DNA of 64,000 bases from Paenibacillus nasutitermitis (GTDB taxonomy: Bacteria; Bacillota; Bacilli; Paenibacillales; Paenibacillaceae): the NCBI RefSeq assembly GCF_014641075.1, contig NZ_BMHP01000004.1, forward strand, positions 1 through 64,000. The letters run 5' to 3'. Both the position numbers and the translations under genes were made by a program. Each line of letters begins with the position of its first letter. Within the stretch, counting starts at the first letter, position 1. Shown in pieces: positions 50,589-59,704 of the stretch. The notes below the pieces were generated by a model that had not been told where the DNA came from, did not search any database, and saw nothing but the letters and a program-made list of their open reading frames with translations.

Positions 50589-53375
50589 GTGGGCTTAAGA
50601 CTGTTACATAAGAAAGTATCTTCATTATTAGTATTTGCAATGATCGTATCGATTCTTTCTTCGCATTATGTATTTGCGGCCAAGGAACCAGGCGTTTCCT
50701 TAAACGACATAAGCAAGTCCTATGCCAAAGATGAGATTACGGAATTAGTAAACAAGGGGATCATCTCCGGGTTCGGCGATGGAACCTTCAAGCCTGCTGA
50801 ATCCGTTACCCGGGCGCAGCTGGCGAAAATTCTGGTGCTTTCCATGAATTTGGAGCAGGACGCAGCAGAGGCTGCCGCGTTCAAGGATGTATCGGCAGGC
50901 AAGTGGTTTGCCGGTTATGTGGGCGCGTTGGTGAAAGCGGGTATTACCCAGGGCACCTCCTCCACGACCTTTTCCCCGGACAAAACCGTTTCCCGAGAGG
51001 AACTGGCTGTGTTTTTCATTCGTGCTTTCGGTTGGGAAACAGATGCCAAATCCTTGAAGCTGGATGAGAGCCTTTCGGATATGGCTAAGGTATCAGCCTG
51101 GGCCAAACCGGCGGTATCCTTTGCATACCAGTTGGGATTCATTAAAGGCGTCGCCAGTAAGGAGGGTTCGTTCCGCTTTAATCCTGCGGGTATAGCTGAC
51201 CGCCAGGCTTTGGCGCGTCTGGCCTACGAATTTATTGTCCATAAAGAGACTTATGCGGCGAAGGCGCTGCTTCTGTTGCCGGACAACGCCGGAGATGAAG
51301 AGACAGAAGAGCCCAAAGTCAAAGACGATCCGGGATTCAATGGCGGACCGATTGGCAGCACCGACGGTGATAAAGGCGAGGGCAACACCGGCGGCAATAA
51401 CGGCAATGGTAATGGCAATGGTGGAAACGGCGGCGGAGAAACTCCCGTATCGAATACCATCACGGCTCCAGGAGAATATTCACTTGGCGATGTGACCGGC
51501 AATGTCACGATCAGCTCTCGCGATGTGGTCTTGAAGAACACGACCATTAATGGAAATCTTTCGCTTCTTGGTGGTATCGGCGATGGCGATGTAACGCTTG
51601 ATCATGTTACCGTAACAGGCGAAACCAAAGTGTTCGGGGGCGGCGCCAACAGCATTCACGTGGCGGACTCGATTCTGGCCACGGTGATCGTCAACAAAGC
51701 GGATGGAAGCATCCGGCTTGTGCTGGAGAACGGAACGAATGTGGAGCAAATTCAGCTTCAATCCGGTGCGATTCTCGAAACAACGGGTTCTGTGGGCCGC
51801 ATCGGTCCCGTAGACATCACTGAATCCGTACCGCAAAATGCGGCGATTACGTTTAACGGATCGTTTGATTCGGTCATGGTCCGTGCAGAGCAGGTTGCGG
51901 TTACGCTTGCTTCCGGCTCATCTATCGGGGATCTGAACGTATTCGCGCGGGCTTTGAACGCGTCTTTCCATCTGGCTGAAGGATCGACCGTATCGCGTTT
52001 AATCGCGGATGCGATTGTTACTTTTGCCGGACAGGGGACCATCCAGTCCGCACAAGTCAATGTGGAAGGCGTAGATTTCAGCGGATTAGCCGGAAAGCCT
52101 GTCATTGTTGCAGACCCTACGGTTATCAGCACCACGTACACGCCGCAGGAATTTACTCTGTCTGCAGTAGGGGCAACCTACCAAATCGTCTTTACAGGCA
52201 TTAAAAGCGATGGAAGCAGAGATCTGACTTCCTTTGCGGCATGGAGCAGCAGCGATCTCTCTGTTGCACAGGTAGTCTACGGGAATGTCACTGCTGTCGG
52301 CGATGGCATGACGTATATCAATGCCAATTACGGTGACTTCCAAATTCAAGTGCCGGTAACGGTTTCCGTCTATAAACCAGGCGAGTCCTATCCGACCATT
52401 GGAAGCATTCGTGTGACGAACGGCGCAATTGATGTTGCGTTCAACGGGGATGTAACCGATGAGACATTGTCTGATTTCACAGTCAGCGCTACAGTGAATG
52501 GTGCTGCTTATGAACTGGCGAACCTGCAATACAGTGAAGGAAGGTTCACGTTTGATCCGGTTGACAGCTATGGTTCCACTCTGTATGTTACGGTAGAAGC
52601 CAATGCGGACAAAACCAAATTCGCAGGCAGCCAGAGCGGTTCGATCAGGCTGACGGGCTTCGGCGGACATATCAAGAATGTTTCCGGCAGTCCGGTAGCG
52701 GGACTGAAGATTACGTTCCGCAAGGGCTTTAACACCACTCAAGGCGACATCGCGGGCGAAGCGACGACGGATGCCAGAGGCAATTATTTCATTTATTTGC
52801 CGCCTGGGATCTATACGGGCGAGCTTGGCGGTGAAGGAACCGATTATATTACGACTTATTTAATCGCGGTATCTGCTGCAAATGTGAAAAATGAGGCGGA
52901 GAACCAAACCGCCATCGGAATTCCGAACGCGCTCGAGACAAGAATTGTTCTGACGTGGGGAAATGATCCGCGGGATTTGGATTCCCATCTTCTGGGGCCG
53001 AAATTTGACGGCGGGAAATTCCATACCTGGTATGCAGGCAAGAGCTATATGCATGAAGGGGAATTGATTGTCGATCTGGATCTGGATGATACCACCTCCT
53101 ATGGACCGGAAACGACCACGATCCGCAAGGACGTCAACGGAACCTATACGTTCTATGTGCATCATTACTCCGGCCTGAGCACCCTGAGAATGTCCGGTGC
53201 CCGAATCGAAGTATACAGAGGCGCTGTAACGGAACCTACACAGGTATATACCGTACCGGAAGGCGCCGGGAATGAAATTTACTGGGTTGTGTTTGACATG
53301 ACAATAGCGGAGAACGGCGAAGTTCAGTTCCGCGAGATCAATCAGTTGACCAGTACTGATCCGCTTTACAATTGA
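50589..53375 (+). CDS. SLH-domain cell-surface protein with beta-helix-like and DUF2135-like regions
   Basis: 928 aa. Signal peptide to about residue 30 (ending HYVFA). Three SLH domains follow at about 35-85, 95-145 and 155-215 (GIISGFGDGTFKPAESVTRA, GITQGTSSTTFSPDKTVSRE, GSFRFNPAGIADRQALA); they anchor proteins to secondary wall polymers. Next come a Gly/Asn-rich linker near 250-280, a repetitive beta-rich stretch to about 500, an Ig-like region and a carboxypeptidase-regulatory-like segment (GHIKNVSGSPVAGLKITFRK). The C-terminal domain resembles DUF2135/YfaP (NDPRDLDSHLLGP, DLDLDDTTSYGPETTTI). The start is GTG 50589 behind AAAGGGAG. The role is unknown, probably surface binding or adhesion. 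Confidence 0.9.
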   Translation: MGLRLLHKKVSSLLVFAMIVSILSSHYVFAAKEPGVSLNDISKSYAKDEITELVNKGIISGFGDGTFKPAESVTRAQLAKILVLSMNLEQDAAEAAAFKDVSAGKWFAGYVGALVKAGITQGTSSTTFSPDKTVSREELAVFFIRAFGWETDAKSLKLDESLSDMAKVSAWAKPAVSFAYQLGFIKGVASKEGSFRFNPAGIADRQALARLAYEFIVHKETYAAKALLLLPDNAGDEETEEPKVKDDPGFNGGPIGSTDGDKGEGNTGGNNGNGNGNGGNGGGETPVSNTITAPGEYSLGDVTGNVTISSRDVVLKNTTINGNLSLLGGIGDGDVTLDHVTVTGETKVFGGGANSIHVADSILATVIVNKADGSIRLVLENGTNVEQIQLQSGAILETTGSVGRIGPVDITESVPQNAAITFNGSFDSVMVRAEQVAVTLASGSSIGDLNVFARALNASFHLAEGSTVSRLIADAIVTFAGQGTIQSAQVNVEGVDFSGLAGKPVIVADPTVISTTYTPQEFTLSAVGATYQIVFTGIKSDGSRDLTSFAAWSSSDLSVAQVVYGNVTAVGDGMTYINANYGDFQIQVPVTVSVYKPGESYPTIGSIRVTNGAIDVAFNGDVTDETLSDFTVSATVNGAAYELANLQYSEGRFTFDPVDSYGSTLYVTVEANADKTKFAGSQSGSIRLTGFGGHIKNVSGSPVAGLKITFRKGFNTTQGDIAGEATTDARGNYFIYLPPGIYTGELGGEGTDYITTYLIAVSAANVKNEAENQTAIGIPNALETRIVLTWGNDPRDLDSHLLGPKFDGGKFHTWYAGKSYMHEGELIVDLDLDDTTSYGPETTTIRKDVNGTYTFYVHHYSGLSTLRMSGARIEVYRGAVTEPTQVYTVPEGAGNEIYWVVFDMTIAENGEVQFREINQLTSTDPLYN

Positions 53376-53399
53376 TGAAGAACCAGTTCTATAGGTGAA

Positions 53400-53476
53400 A
53401 AAGCGTGTTATCCTAAGGGCTGACCCCTGTCTCACAAACAGAGGTTCGTCCCATGGGGGATAACACGCTTTTTTTT
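53400..53476. terminator. bidirectional terminator between SLH and anti-sigma genes
   Basis: AAAGCGTGTTATCC and GGATAACACGCTTT form a perfect 14-bp stem with a long interior loop, flanked by A- and T-runs. Confidence 0.8.
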
Positions 53477-53502
53477 GCATATAAACGAAAGACTGGCATT
53501 CG

Positions 53503-54351
53503 CTAGGAGCCACCGGTTGGCTGCCCGGTCTGGTCCCGGATTTGGACAAAAGATCTGGCAGTCAGATCAAGCGTGAAAATCCGGTCCTGCGGTCCTTCCG
53601 CCGTCTCGCCCCCAGGCCCCTCGGTGGAAGGGAGAACAAGCCTGCCGTCATCGACACCCGGCGCTTGGTCCGGAGCATAGTAGGAGGTGTCGCTCTGCGT
53701 TCCGTCTGTGCTGAAGGTGAGCGGAAAAGCTTCCCCGCCGTCCTTGGCAACGGCATAGGCATAGAAGCTGATCCCGTGGCAGTCCCTATACTGTGGGATC
53801 AGCAGGAACACATCGGCTTCGGGAAACTGCAGCCGTGTCAAAGCTGCCGTTCCGGCGGAAGGCTGAATGAAATTCAGATCCGCAAGGGCGGCAATTGTGT
53901 TTTGTTTGCCGTGTGTTTCATAAACCACACGATAATTGCCCTTGAAGCTGATATCCGTTTCCAGCCCGTAGCAGCTGGGGGCTCCCAGCACGTCCTGCGT
54001 TTCTTCCCCGTCGGGGACAATCAAGAGCCGCCCATTATCCGCAGCGCCCTCCGCCCGGATGACCGGCTGAAGCTGCTGCTGCCCGTCCTGTCCACCGCCG
54101 CTCCCGATGGCGGATGAGTCAGTGGGGGAAGTGATGGGGCTTTTGTCCAGGAAAGAAATCCAAAGGCCTACAACGAGCAGCACGACAGCCGCAGCGGACA
54201 GCATATAGACAGGCATCCGCCGTTTTCCGGATGATATTTCATGACGCTTCTTAATCCGCTGCCGGACCTGCTGCCGCATACCGGCGTCGAAAGGCTCTCC
54301 CTCAAAGGGGCCATTGCGGCCGCGTTCATACCACTGCGGTTTGCTGCTCAC
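53503..54351 (-). CDS. probable membrane anti-sigma factor
   Basis: 282 aa, not matched to a named domain. The N-terminal 45 residues are basic and cytoplasmic (MRQQVRQRIKKRHEISSGKR). One membrane helix follows (MPVYMLSAAAVVLLVVGLWI), then an extracellular domain. It overlaps the stop of the ECF sigma gene by four bases and has the size and topology of an anti-sigma, so the role is inferred from context. The extracellular part contains two Cys (GAPSCYGLE, QYRDCHGIS) that could form a redox-sensitive disulfide. Confidence 0.7.
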   Translation of the reverse strand: MSSKPQWYERGRNGPFEGEPFDAGMRQQVRQRIKKRHEISSGKRRMPVYMLSAAAVVLLVVGLWISFLDKSPITSPTDSSAIGSGGGQDGQQQLQPVIRAEGAADNGRLLIVPDGEETQDVLGAPSCYGLETDISFKGNYRVVYETHGKQNTIAALADLNFIQPSAGTAALTRLQFPEADVFLLIPQYRDCHGISFYAYAVAKDGGEAFPLTFSTDGTQSDTSYYAPDQAPGVDDGRLVLPSTEGPGGETAEGPQDRIFTLDLTARSFVQIRDQTGQPTGGS

Positions 54352-54890
54352 AAGCGCACCTCCTTAAGCTTCTGCTCGACCTTGCCGCGGGCGCGGTGAA
54401 GCCTGGACTTTACGGTTCCCGCGGCTACTTTCAGCAGCTGTGCCATTTCATCCATGGATAAACCATAATGCATGTCCAATGTCAGCACCTCCCGGTATTT
54501 TTGCGGAAGGTCCATAATCACCTTCCAGATGTCATCGACGACCTGCTTGTCGAGACTTTCCTGCTCTGCTGATGGCATGGTTTTCCCGGAGGGTACATAG
54601 GCCAACAATTTTACCTTGCGCAGAAAAGCCGAGCGTTTGGAGCGGAAGGCCGTATTCCGCGTTATCGTAAGCAGCCAGGTTTTCAGAGTGGACTGACCCC
54701 GAAAGGTGTGGATGCTGTAATAGGCTTTAATAAATACCTCCTGGGCAATATCCTTGGCCAGCTCTCTGTCTTTGGTGAGGAAATAAGCGTAATTCCATAT
54801 ATCGTTTCCATATCGGTCCATCATGTCCTCCAGCATGGCGCTGTCCATGGAGAGAACATGTTTCCAATGATCGTGTTCCACCGCATTCAC
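54348..54890 (-). CDS. ECF RNA polymerase sigma factor
   Basis: 180 aa. Region 2: DRYGNDIWNYAYFLTKDREL, AKDIAQEVFIKAYYSIHTF and TLKTWLLTITRNTAFR. Region 4: LPQKYREVLTLDMHYGLSMD and the helix-turn-helix EMAQLLKVAAGTVKSRLHRA. It resembles the SigV/SigX/YlaC group of Bacillales envelope-stress sigmas. The longest frame starts at GTG 54890; later starts (GTG 54881 or ATG 54848) are possible, and the ribosome site is poor for all. Operon with the membrane protein downstream. Confidence 0.88.
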   Translation of the reverse strand: MNAVEHDHWKHVLSMDSAMLEDMMDRYGNDIWNYAYFLTKDRELAKDIAQEVFIKAYYSIHTFRGQSTLKTWLLTITRNTAFRSKRSAFLRKVKLLAYVPSGKTMPSAEQESLDKQVVDDIWKVIMDLPQKYREVLTLDMHYGLSMDEMAQLLKVAAGTVKSRLHRARGKVEQKLKEVRL

Positions 54891-54897
54891 CCCACTA

Positions 54898-54929
54898 AAT
54901 AGGACTCACCCCTGCAGCCAATAGTTCCA
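54898..54929 (-). promoter_or_regulatory. putative ECF-type promoter of the second sigma operon
   Basis: On the minus strand TGGAAC is followed after 18 bases by GTCCTATT. The -35 AAC core and the GTC-containing -10 fit ECF autoregulation. The start point would be very near the GTG at 54890, favouring one of the later start codons. Confidence 0.4.
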
Positions 54930-55056
54930 CGAATATGCAAAATAACATTGAAATCGTCTGAGAAAGTGGACAATTCTCACTTTTTGCTTTAGAGATGAAG
55001 GATTTTCCCGGGTTTCGCTGAATATAGGTAATAAGAGGAAGAAGGAGGTAATGAGA

Positions 55057-55644
55057 ATGGCAGATTCCCGTGATCGCGAATTTATATTTGTCTTTACTGG
55101 TCCGGACGGGTCGGGACGCAAAACAATAGCAGACAGCGTAGGTTCCACTCTGGGGCTGACCAAGGTGCTGTCGTACGCGACACGCAAGCCCAGACCCGGG
55201 GAAGTGAACGGTCAGGATTACCATTTCATTACTCCTGAGCTGTATGAAGAGCTGGATGCAAGCGGTGATTTTATTGAAAGCGTGACCATCAATTCAAATC
55301 AATACGGAATCCGGGACAACGACATCCGCCGCAGCTTCCGGAATAACGGCTGCATCTACCTGATTGTGAACGCGGAGGGCGCGGATATGCTGAAGCAGAT
55401 CTACGGGACTCAGGTGGTCCGGCTGTTCATCTATGCCGACCGGGGGACCGTTGAAGAGCGCCAGCGTCAGGAGGGAATCAGCGGGGATGTCATCGAGGAG
55501 CGGCTAAGCCGTTACGAGACGGACATGGCGGCACATGCCAGATGCGAGCATGCGTTTGAGAACTATGATCTGGCGCATACGGTATTCGAAATCACCAATA
55601 CGCTGGAGCAGTATTTGCAGCGTAACCTGGAGGAACGGGATTAA
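55057..55644 (+). CDS. guanylate-kinase-like protein with altered P-loop
   Basis: 195 aa. The GMP-binding segment VLSYATRKPRPGEVNGQDYH matches guanylate kinase well, followed by a lid-like region (VEERQRQEGISGDVIEERL). The P-loop reads FTGPDGSGRKT where the enzyme normally has GPSGxGKGT, so the Walker Lys is Arg and the next residue is Lys. Catalysis may be changed or lost. Housekeeping gmk sits elsewhere as a rule, so I regard this as a paralogue and give no symbol. ATG 55057 is eight bases behind GGAGG. It is divergent from the sigma operon and ends before a terminator at 55785. Confidence 0.82.
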   Translation: MADSRDREFIFVFTGPDGSGRKTIADSVGSTLGLTKVLSYATRKPRPGEVNGQDYHFITPELYEELDASGDFIESVTINSNQYGIRDNDIRRSFRNNGCIYLIVNAEGADMLKQIYGTQVVRLFIYADRGTVEERQRQEGISGDVIEERLSRYETDMAAHARCEHAFENYDLAHTVFEITNTLEQYLQRNLEERD

Positions 55645-55784
55645 GAAACGTTTCATAGTGGAAGAGCAGGTACAAGCGGGCTCCTTAGGGTGCTCGTTGT
55701 TTTTGTTTCGGGATGATCCCGCATCTTTTTGGACTTTTGCAAAAAGGCCTCTTCTCCAGGCTGACCCTATTAATGAGTAAATAT

Positions 55785-55816
55785 AAACCGGCTGCAAACA
55801 GCGTGCAGCCGGTTTT
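55785..55816. terminator. terminator between the guanylate-kinase paralogue and convergent regulator
   Basis: AAACCGGCTGC and GCAGCCGGTTT form an 11-bp stem with a short loop, followed by a T-rich tract on the plus strand. Confidence 0.8.
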
Positions 55817-55895
55817 GATTTTTTCGGGATAAACAGGCGAGTATGGTTCCAACACCTTTTCAAGCTTGCAGAACCAGTTCGTCCAACCCACCAAC

Positions 55896-57068
55896 TCACC
55901 GGTCGATTCCCTGTTGGTGCAATTCCAGAGAACCGGTCGATTTCCCGGGCACCAGCTTCGGCGGTACGATGATTTTCCGGTAGCCTTGAGCGCGATCCCC
56001 TTTTTGCAGCAGCTCGATCAGCACACGCGCGGCTTCGGTGCCTATTTGCTGTTCGGACTGCGCTATGTGGGTAAAAGAATCCAAGTCATCGCCGAATCGG
56101 GGGAAAGGGTTGTCGTAAGTCACGATGGAAATATCCTCAGGGATACGCAAGCCGATATGTTTGGCGATGCGGGTAATGTGTACGCCGAGCATAGCGTGCA
56201 TAGCAAGGTAGGCTGTGGCGCTCCGGGCTTTGATATATCTGTATAGCGGATGATCTTGGTTGATTTCTTCCGCTGCGTCCACTTCGATGTCCGTTAGCAT
56301 CAAAGCCGGATTGATCATCACTCCCCGATTCTTCAATTCTTCCATGTAGCCATCAATGCGGTCATTCACGGTAACGGTAGGCAGCTGCGTATTGCTGCAT
56401 ATGGCAATATCCCGGTGTCCCAGTTCCCATAAATAAGAAACGGCCTCCCGCGCACTCGACTTGTTGTCGGATCCGATATAATGCGTTTCCACCCCCGGCA
56501 AATAACGGTCGACCAGTACGAACGGAAATCGTTTGACTTTCAACGTCAACAGCTCGTCGTTATATATTTCCTGATCTCCCGTGAAAATGAGTAAGCCCGC
56601 TACGCCTTTGGAGATCAGTTCACGAATCGCTTTTTGCTCCTCTTCCCTGGAATTGTAAGTGACCATGATAACAAAGGAATATCCATTCTTTTTTAACACC
56701 TGCTCTATGCCGCGAAGCAAACGAATGGCAAAGAAGCTGTCGATATGCGGGATAATCAGACCGATCAACGATTGATTTCTCACCGACTCGAGGGGGGAGA
56801 CCGGATCGTGTTGGCCCGGGACGTCGTCATGCAGAACCGGAACGGTTTCGGCAACGAAGCTACCGCGTCCCGGAATCCGGTGGATCCACCCTTCCTCTGC
56901 CAAGAGAGAAAGGGCTTTCGCAACCGTAATCCGGCTTACGTTAAATTGCTTCATCAACTCTTTTTCCGTCGGAATTCGATCGTTCGGCAGCAGCTCTTTC
57001 GAAATGATTTTTTGCTTAAAATATTCTTGTATCGTCAAATACAACGGCATTCTCATCTCTTTTGACAT
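55896..57068 (-). CDS. GntR-HTH/LacI-sensor hybrid transcriptional regulator (AraR type)
   Basis: 390 aa. The N-terminal GntR winged helix has LPNDRIPTEKELMKQFNVSR and ITVAKALSLLAEEGWIHRIP. The C-terminal LacI-like sugar-binding domain has SLIGLIIPHIDSFFAIRLLR and GVAGLLIFTGDQ, ending with a DISIVTYDNPF-type segment. This is the AraR layout, in which a sugar releases DNA. It lies upstream of the secreted beta-helix protein on the same strand and probably controls it, though about 330 bases and a terminator separate the two reading directions. Confidence 0.9.
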   Translation of the reverse strand: MSKEMRMPLYLTIQEYFKQKIISKELLPNDRIPTEKELMKQFNVSRITVAKALSLLAEEGWIHRIPGRGSFVAETVPVLHDDVPGQHDPVSPLESVRNQSLIGLIIPHIDSFFAIRLLRGIEQVLKKNGYSFVIMVTYNSREEEQKAIRELISKGVAGLLIFTGDQEIYNDELLTLKVKRFPFVLVDRYLPGVETHYIGSDNKSSAREAVSYLWELGHRDIAICSNTQLPTVTVNDRIDGYMEELKNRGVMINPALMLTDIEVDAAEEINQDHPLYRYIKARSATAYLAMHAMLGVHITRIAKHIGLRIPEDISIVTYDNPFPRFGDDLDSFTHIAQSEQQIGTEAARVLIELLQKGDRAQGYRKIIVPPKLVPGKSTGSLELHQQGIDR

Positions 57069-57402
57069 CGTATCTCACCTGAATTCGACTTTTTAATTAT
57101 CATATCAAATATAGCATTTAAGTCAAGTCTGCATGCTCAATTAGTTGTACCTGGCTTGGCTGGGCGCGCGACGCAAAAAAACGCCCTCTTCGGCAGAAGA
57201 AGGCGAATTTGTTATCAGCGATCTATTGAAAGTCCGTTTGATCGCTTTTGTAACGTCTTATTTTTCAAAACGGACCCGCGATTCCAGTGACTGGAACTGC
57301 TTCTCTCTATCAGATTCTACAGCTTGTAGTGCTTTGGGCAGGAAGAAGCATTGTTATTCAGTGCAAACGGCCGACATTCGCCGTTCGGATTAAATATCGC
57401 CA
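57069..57402. other. intergenic region between the beta-helix gene and the GntR-LacI regulator
   Basis: No credible gene. It contains the promoter region of the regulator (57069-57130) and a minus-strand terminator at 57173-57206. The stretch 57210-57400 has no recognisable element. Confidence 0.5.
57173..57206 (-). terminator. terminator of the beta-helix gene
   Basis: On the minus strand CGCCTTCTTC and GAAGAGGGCG form an interrupted stem with a TGCC loop, followed by TTTTTTT. It is about 200 bases past the stop codon. Confidence 0.7.
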
Positions 57403-59391
57403 CTATTCCAATATCATGGAAGCCCAATGCTGTTGCCCATCCCCGTTGCCTACCCACATGATTTGACCCCAGTCGTTCGGATCGTCCCGATCTGTCGCGA
57501 GTAACGAAAAGCCCGCCTTGAAACCGGAAAGTGCCGACGGTGTCGTTTTGAGCAAACTCCATGGAATGGCGACCTCGAGCGTGTAGGAATTGGCTGCTAG
57601 CTTGGATCCCATCTTGATTTCTTCCGTCGCGTACTCGACTTTGCCCGAGTCCCTTCCTTCGCGTACGAACGCGTGAGGTTTAGAGTCCGGCCCGCTTGGC
57701 GTAAAGAACAGGGCGAAATCGCCGTTTTTGTAATCCGCCCCCGACTGCTCGCCGGAAAGATTGAGGAACATCATCGTTGCGTCCGACAAAAACATAAGCC
57801 CACCCGTTTCCGTAAACTGCAACACGTCGTCGCTCGTCCTCTCGTCAAGCAAGTACAAATAGTCGTCGTCCCATTTCACCCTGTATTTTGCGGTCAGATC
57901 TGCGGCATCGTCTACCGCGCCCCATACTTGGCCGAATGCTTTAACATCCGCAGAGTCGGTGGACACCGTTATTTCGCCTGCGTTATCCCATTCGCCTGCG
58001 CTTTTGACCCCGTCCGTTGTGACAGGCGTAGCCGCTTTATGCGACACGTAGGTTGGTCTTTCTTGCGGATTTCCCGGACCTTCCGGCGGAAGCTGGTTGT
58101 CCTTGACGATAGCGGATTCTCCGGAAGCCTGGTTCAGAATACCAAGACCGGGTTTGTCCGACAAATCGTTGCCCGTCACGATAAAATGATTCAGAACTTT
58201 GTTCGAGCCGTCGTACAAACCAATGCCGGACCGGTCGGTTGGAGAAAAAATCCGGTTGCCCTGAATCGTGACATTCTCGCCGCCGCGCACTTCGAGACTG
58301 TCCGCCTCCACGCCGCTCGTAACGTTGTCTTCGAAAATATTGTTCGAAATAATAACGTCGTTCCCTTGGCTCAAGACGCCGGCAGACTTCTGATGCCCGA
58401 TCCGGTTGCCCAGTATCGTCACTTTGCTGGCTTTCGGATCGATAAGAACGCCACCGCGCTTGACGCCCTCCGAATCGCCGGCGCCGAGCCAGGAGTTGGC
58501 CAGCGTAAACCGCTGCGTCAATCCGGTAATGTAAATTTGCTGTTGTTTGGCGTTTTCGAGTATGGAATTTGTGATGTAGCGCGCAAACCCGGTGCCCGTG
58601 CTGACGACACCGTAATCGAAGGGACCACCGTTGACGACGGTCACATTATCGAGACTGAGCGCGTTCGAGTTGTCTTCCATCGACACCCCGACATGGGTCG
58701 GCTCAAGGAACGTGTTTGTCATTTTGTGATCGGCTCCCGACCAATAAACGACGTTCGCGCCAGGAAACGCGCTCGACCCGCGAACGCTGCCAGCCAACAT
58801 TACGCGAGAATTCACGATGTTCGTGAATTGGTTGGGGATGCCTACGGCTCCTTTGACGCCGACTGCGATGCCGTAGCCGGCATTGTAGACGGTGACGCCA
58901 TCAATGTCCGTAAACCGGGCACGTTCGACGAAGATGCCGTAGGAAGGATGATTTTCGAAATCCGGGTTCGGTGCGACGGCGCGGTCGATCGTCAAATTGA
59001 CGACTTTATTGAACGTCGTCTTGTCTAAAACCGTCGGATTGCCGATTTTGACGACGGCCCCCGTATCTTTGGCCTGAACGAGCACGGAAGCTTTGCCGAT
59101 CCCTTTCAGAATGACGTTGCTTCCCGTTACCGTCAGCGCTGAAGTGATCTTGTATTTGCCTTTCGGGAAATACACAACTCCCCCGCCGGAGCGTTGCGCG
59201 TCGTCGATCGCTTTTTGAATGTTCTTCGTATCGTCGGCTGTGCCGTTGCCCTTCGCCTTATAATCCGCTTTTACATCAAAAAGCGAATCGTCTTTTTGTC
59301 CGGCGAAAGCGGTTGCAACAGACGTACAGAGAAATAAGACAAACACCATTATGCCAATGGACACTTTTCGAATATGCTTGGATTTTTTCAT
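57403..59391 (-). CDS. secreted right-handed beta-helix protein (pectate-lyase-3 type) with C-terminal CBM9-like domain
   Basis: 662 aa. The signal peptide runs to about residue 30 (SVATAFAGQ). The Pectate_lyase_3-type start is FDVKADYKAKGNGTADDTKN and IQKAIDDAQRSGGGVVYFPK. Parallel beta-helix rungs fill residues 70-440 (NVTIQGNRIFSPTDRSGIGL and similar). From about 455 a CBM9-like domain follows (SAGEWDNAGEITVST, YRVKWDDDYLYLLDERTSDD, LEVAIPWSLLKTTPS). It probably acts on or binds a plant or microbial polysaccharide outside the cell; catalytic residues are not assignable. ATG behind GAGGAG. Confidence 0.87.
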   Translation of the reverse strand: MKKSKHIRKVSIGIMVFVLFLCTSVATAFAGQKDDSLFDVKADYKAKGNGTADDTKNIQKAIDDAQRSGGGVVYFPKGKYKITSALTVTGSNVILKGIGKASVLVQAKDTGAVVKIGNPTVLDKTTFNKVVNLTIDRAVAPNPDFENHPSYGIFVERARFTDIDGVTVYNAGYGIAVGVKGAVGIPNQFTNIVNSRVMLAGSVRGSSAFPGANVVYWSGADHKMTNTFLEPTHVGVSMEDNSNALSLDNVTVVNGGPFDYGVVSTGTGFARYITNSILENAKQQQIYITGLTQRFTLANSWLGAGDSEGVKRGGVLIDPKASKVTILGNRIGHQKSAGVLSQGNDVIISNNIFEDNVTSGVEADSLEVRGGENVTIQGNRIFSPTDRSGIGLYDGSNKVLNHFIVTGNDLSDKPGLGILNQASGESAIVKDNQLPPEGPGNPQERPTYVSHKAATPVTTDGVKSAGEWDNAGEITVSTDSADVKAFGQVWGAVDDAADLTAKYRVKWDDDYLYLLDERTSDDVLQFTETGGLMFLSDATMMFLNLSGEQSGADYKNGDFALFFTPSGPDSKPHAFVREGRDSGKVEYATEEIKMGSKLAANSYTLEVAIPWSLLKTTPSALSGFKAGFSLLATDRDDPNDWGQIMWVGNGDGQQHWASMILE

Positions 59392-59680
59392 TATTACCTA
59401 CTCCTCGCCAATAATTGATAGATTCGTAAAGGGATTCGATCCTTGTTTATTGCAAGTTGTCGGATGTGACGAAAGTCGTCCCGGTAAAGCGTCATGAAGA
59501 CCGGTTCCCTCTTGATGATTTCGATACCGAACGCTCCGAAGCATTGTTTTTCAATTTCACGTCGCATTTGATGTAGTCGCCTGATATGAACTTACAAGCA
59601 TCGTTGGATCGGAGATGCGCAAGTAGTTGTAGTTGCAAAAAAACGAACAAGGTAAAGCGCTTACAAAAAAGTGATTGCAA
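59392..59680 (-). other. upstream region of the beta-helix gene
   Basis: No confident gene. The minus strand is open for 62 codons at 59492-59680, in frame with the mini-ORF at 59681-59704 after its TAG, but its composition is not protein-like. A cre-like site lies at 59652-59666. Confidence 0.4.
59652..59666 (-). promoter_or_regulatory. cre-like site upstream of the beta-helix gene
   Basis: Minus strand TTGTAAGCGCTTTAC, one mismatch from WTGNAANCGNWNNCW. It lies about 265 bases upstream of the start codon. CcpA control would suit a polysaccharide-active gene. Confidence 0.45.
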
Positions 59681-59704
59681 CTATCCGCAAATCTTTCTGC
59701 TCAT
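59681..59704 (-). CDS. possible leader peptide with strong ribosome site
   Basis: ATG-initiated frame MSRKICG and a TAG, six bases behind a perfect AAGGAGG. The frame continues open after the TAG to 59492. It may be a leader peptide, or the 5' end of a gene killed by a nonsense mutation. No homology is visible. Confidence 0.3.
   Translation of the reverse strand: MSRKICG

Noticed and set aside
57673..59028. 451-codon plus-strand frame opposite the beta-helix gene
   Set aside because: Antisense to a gene with a signal peptide and clear domains. Its translation is rich in Arg, His and Val and has no family features.
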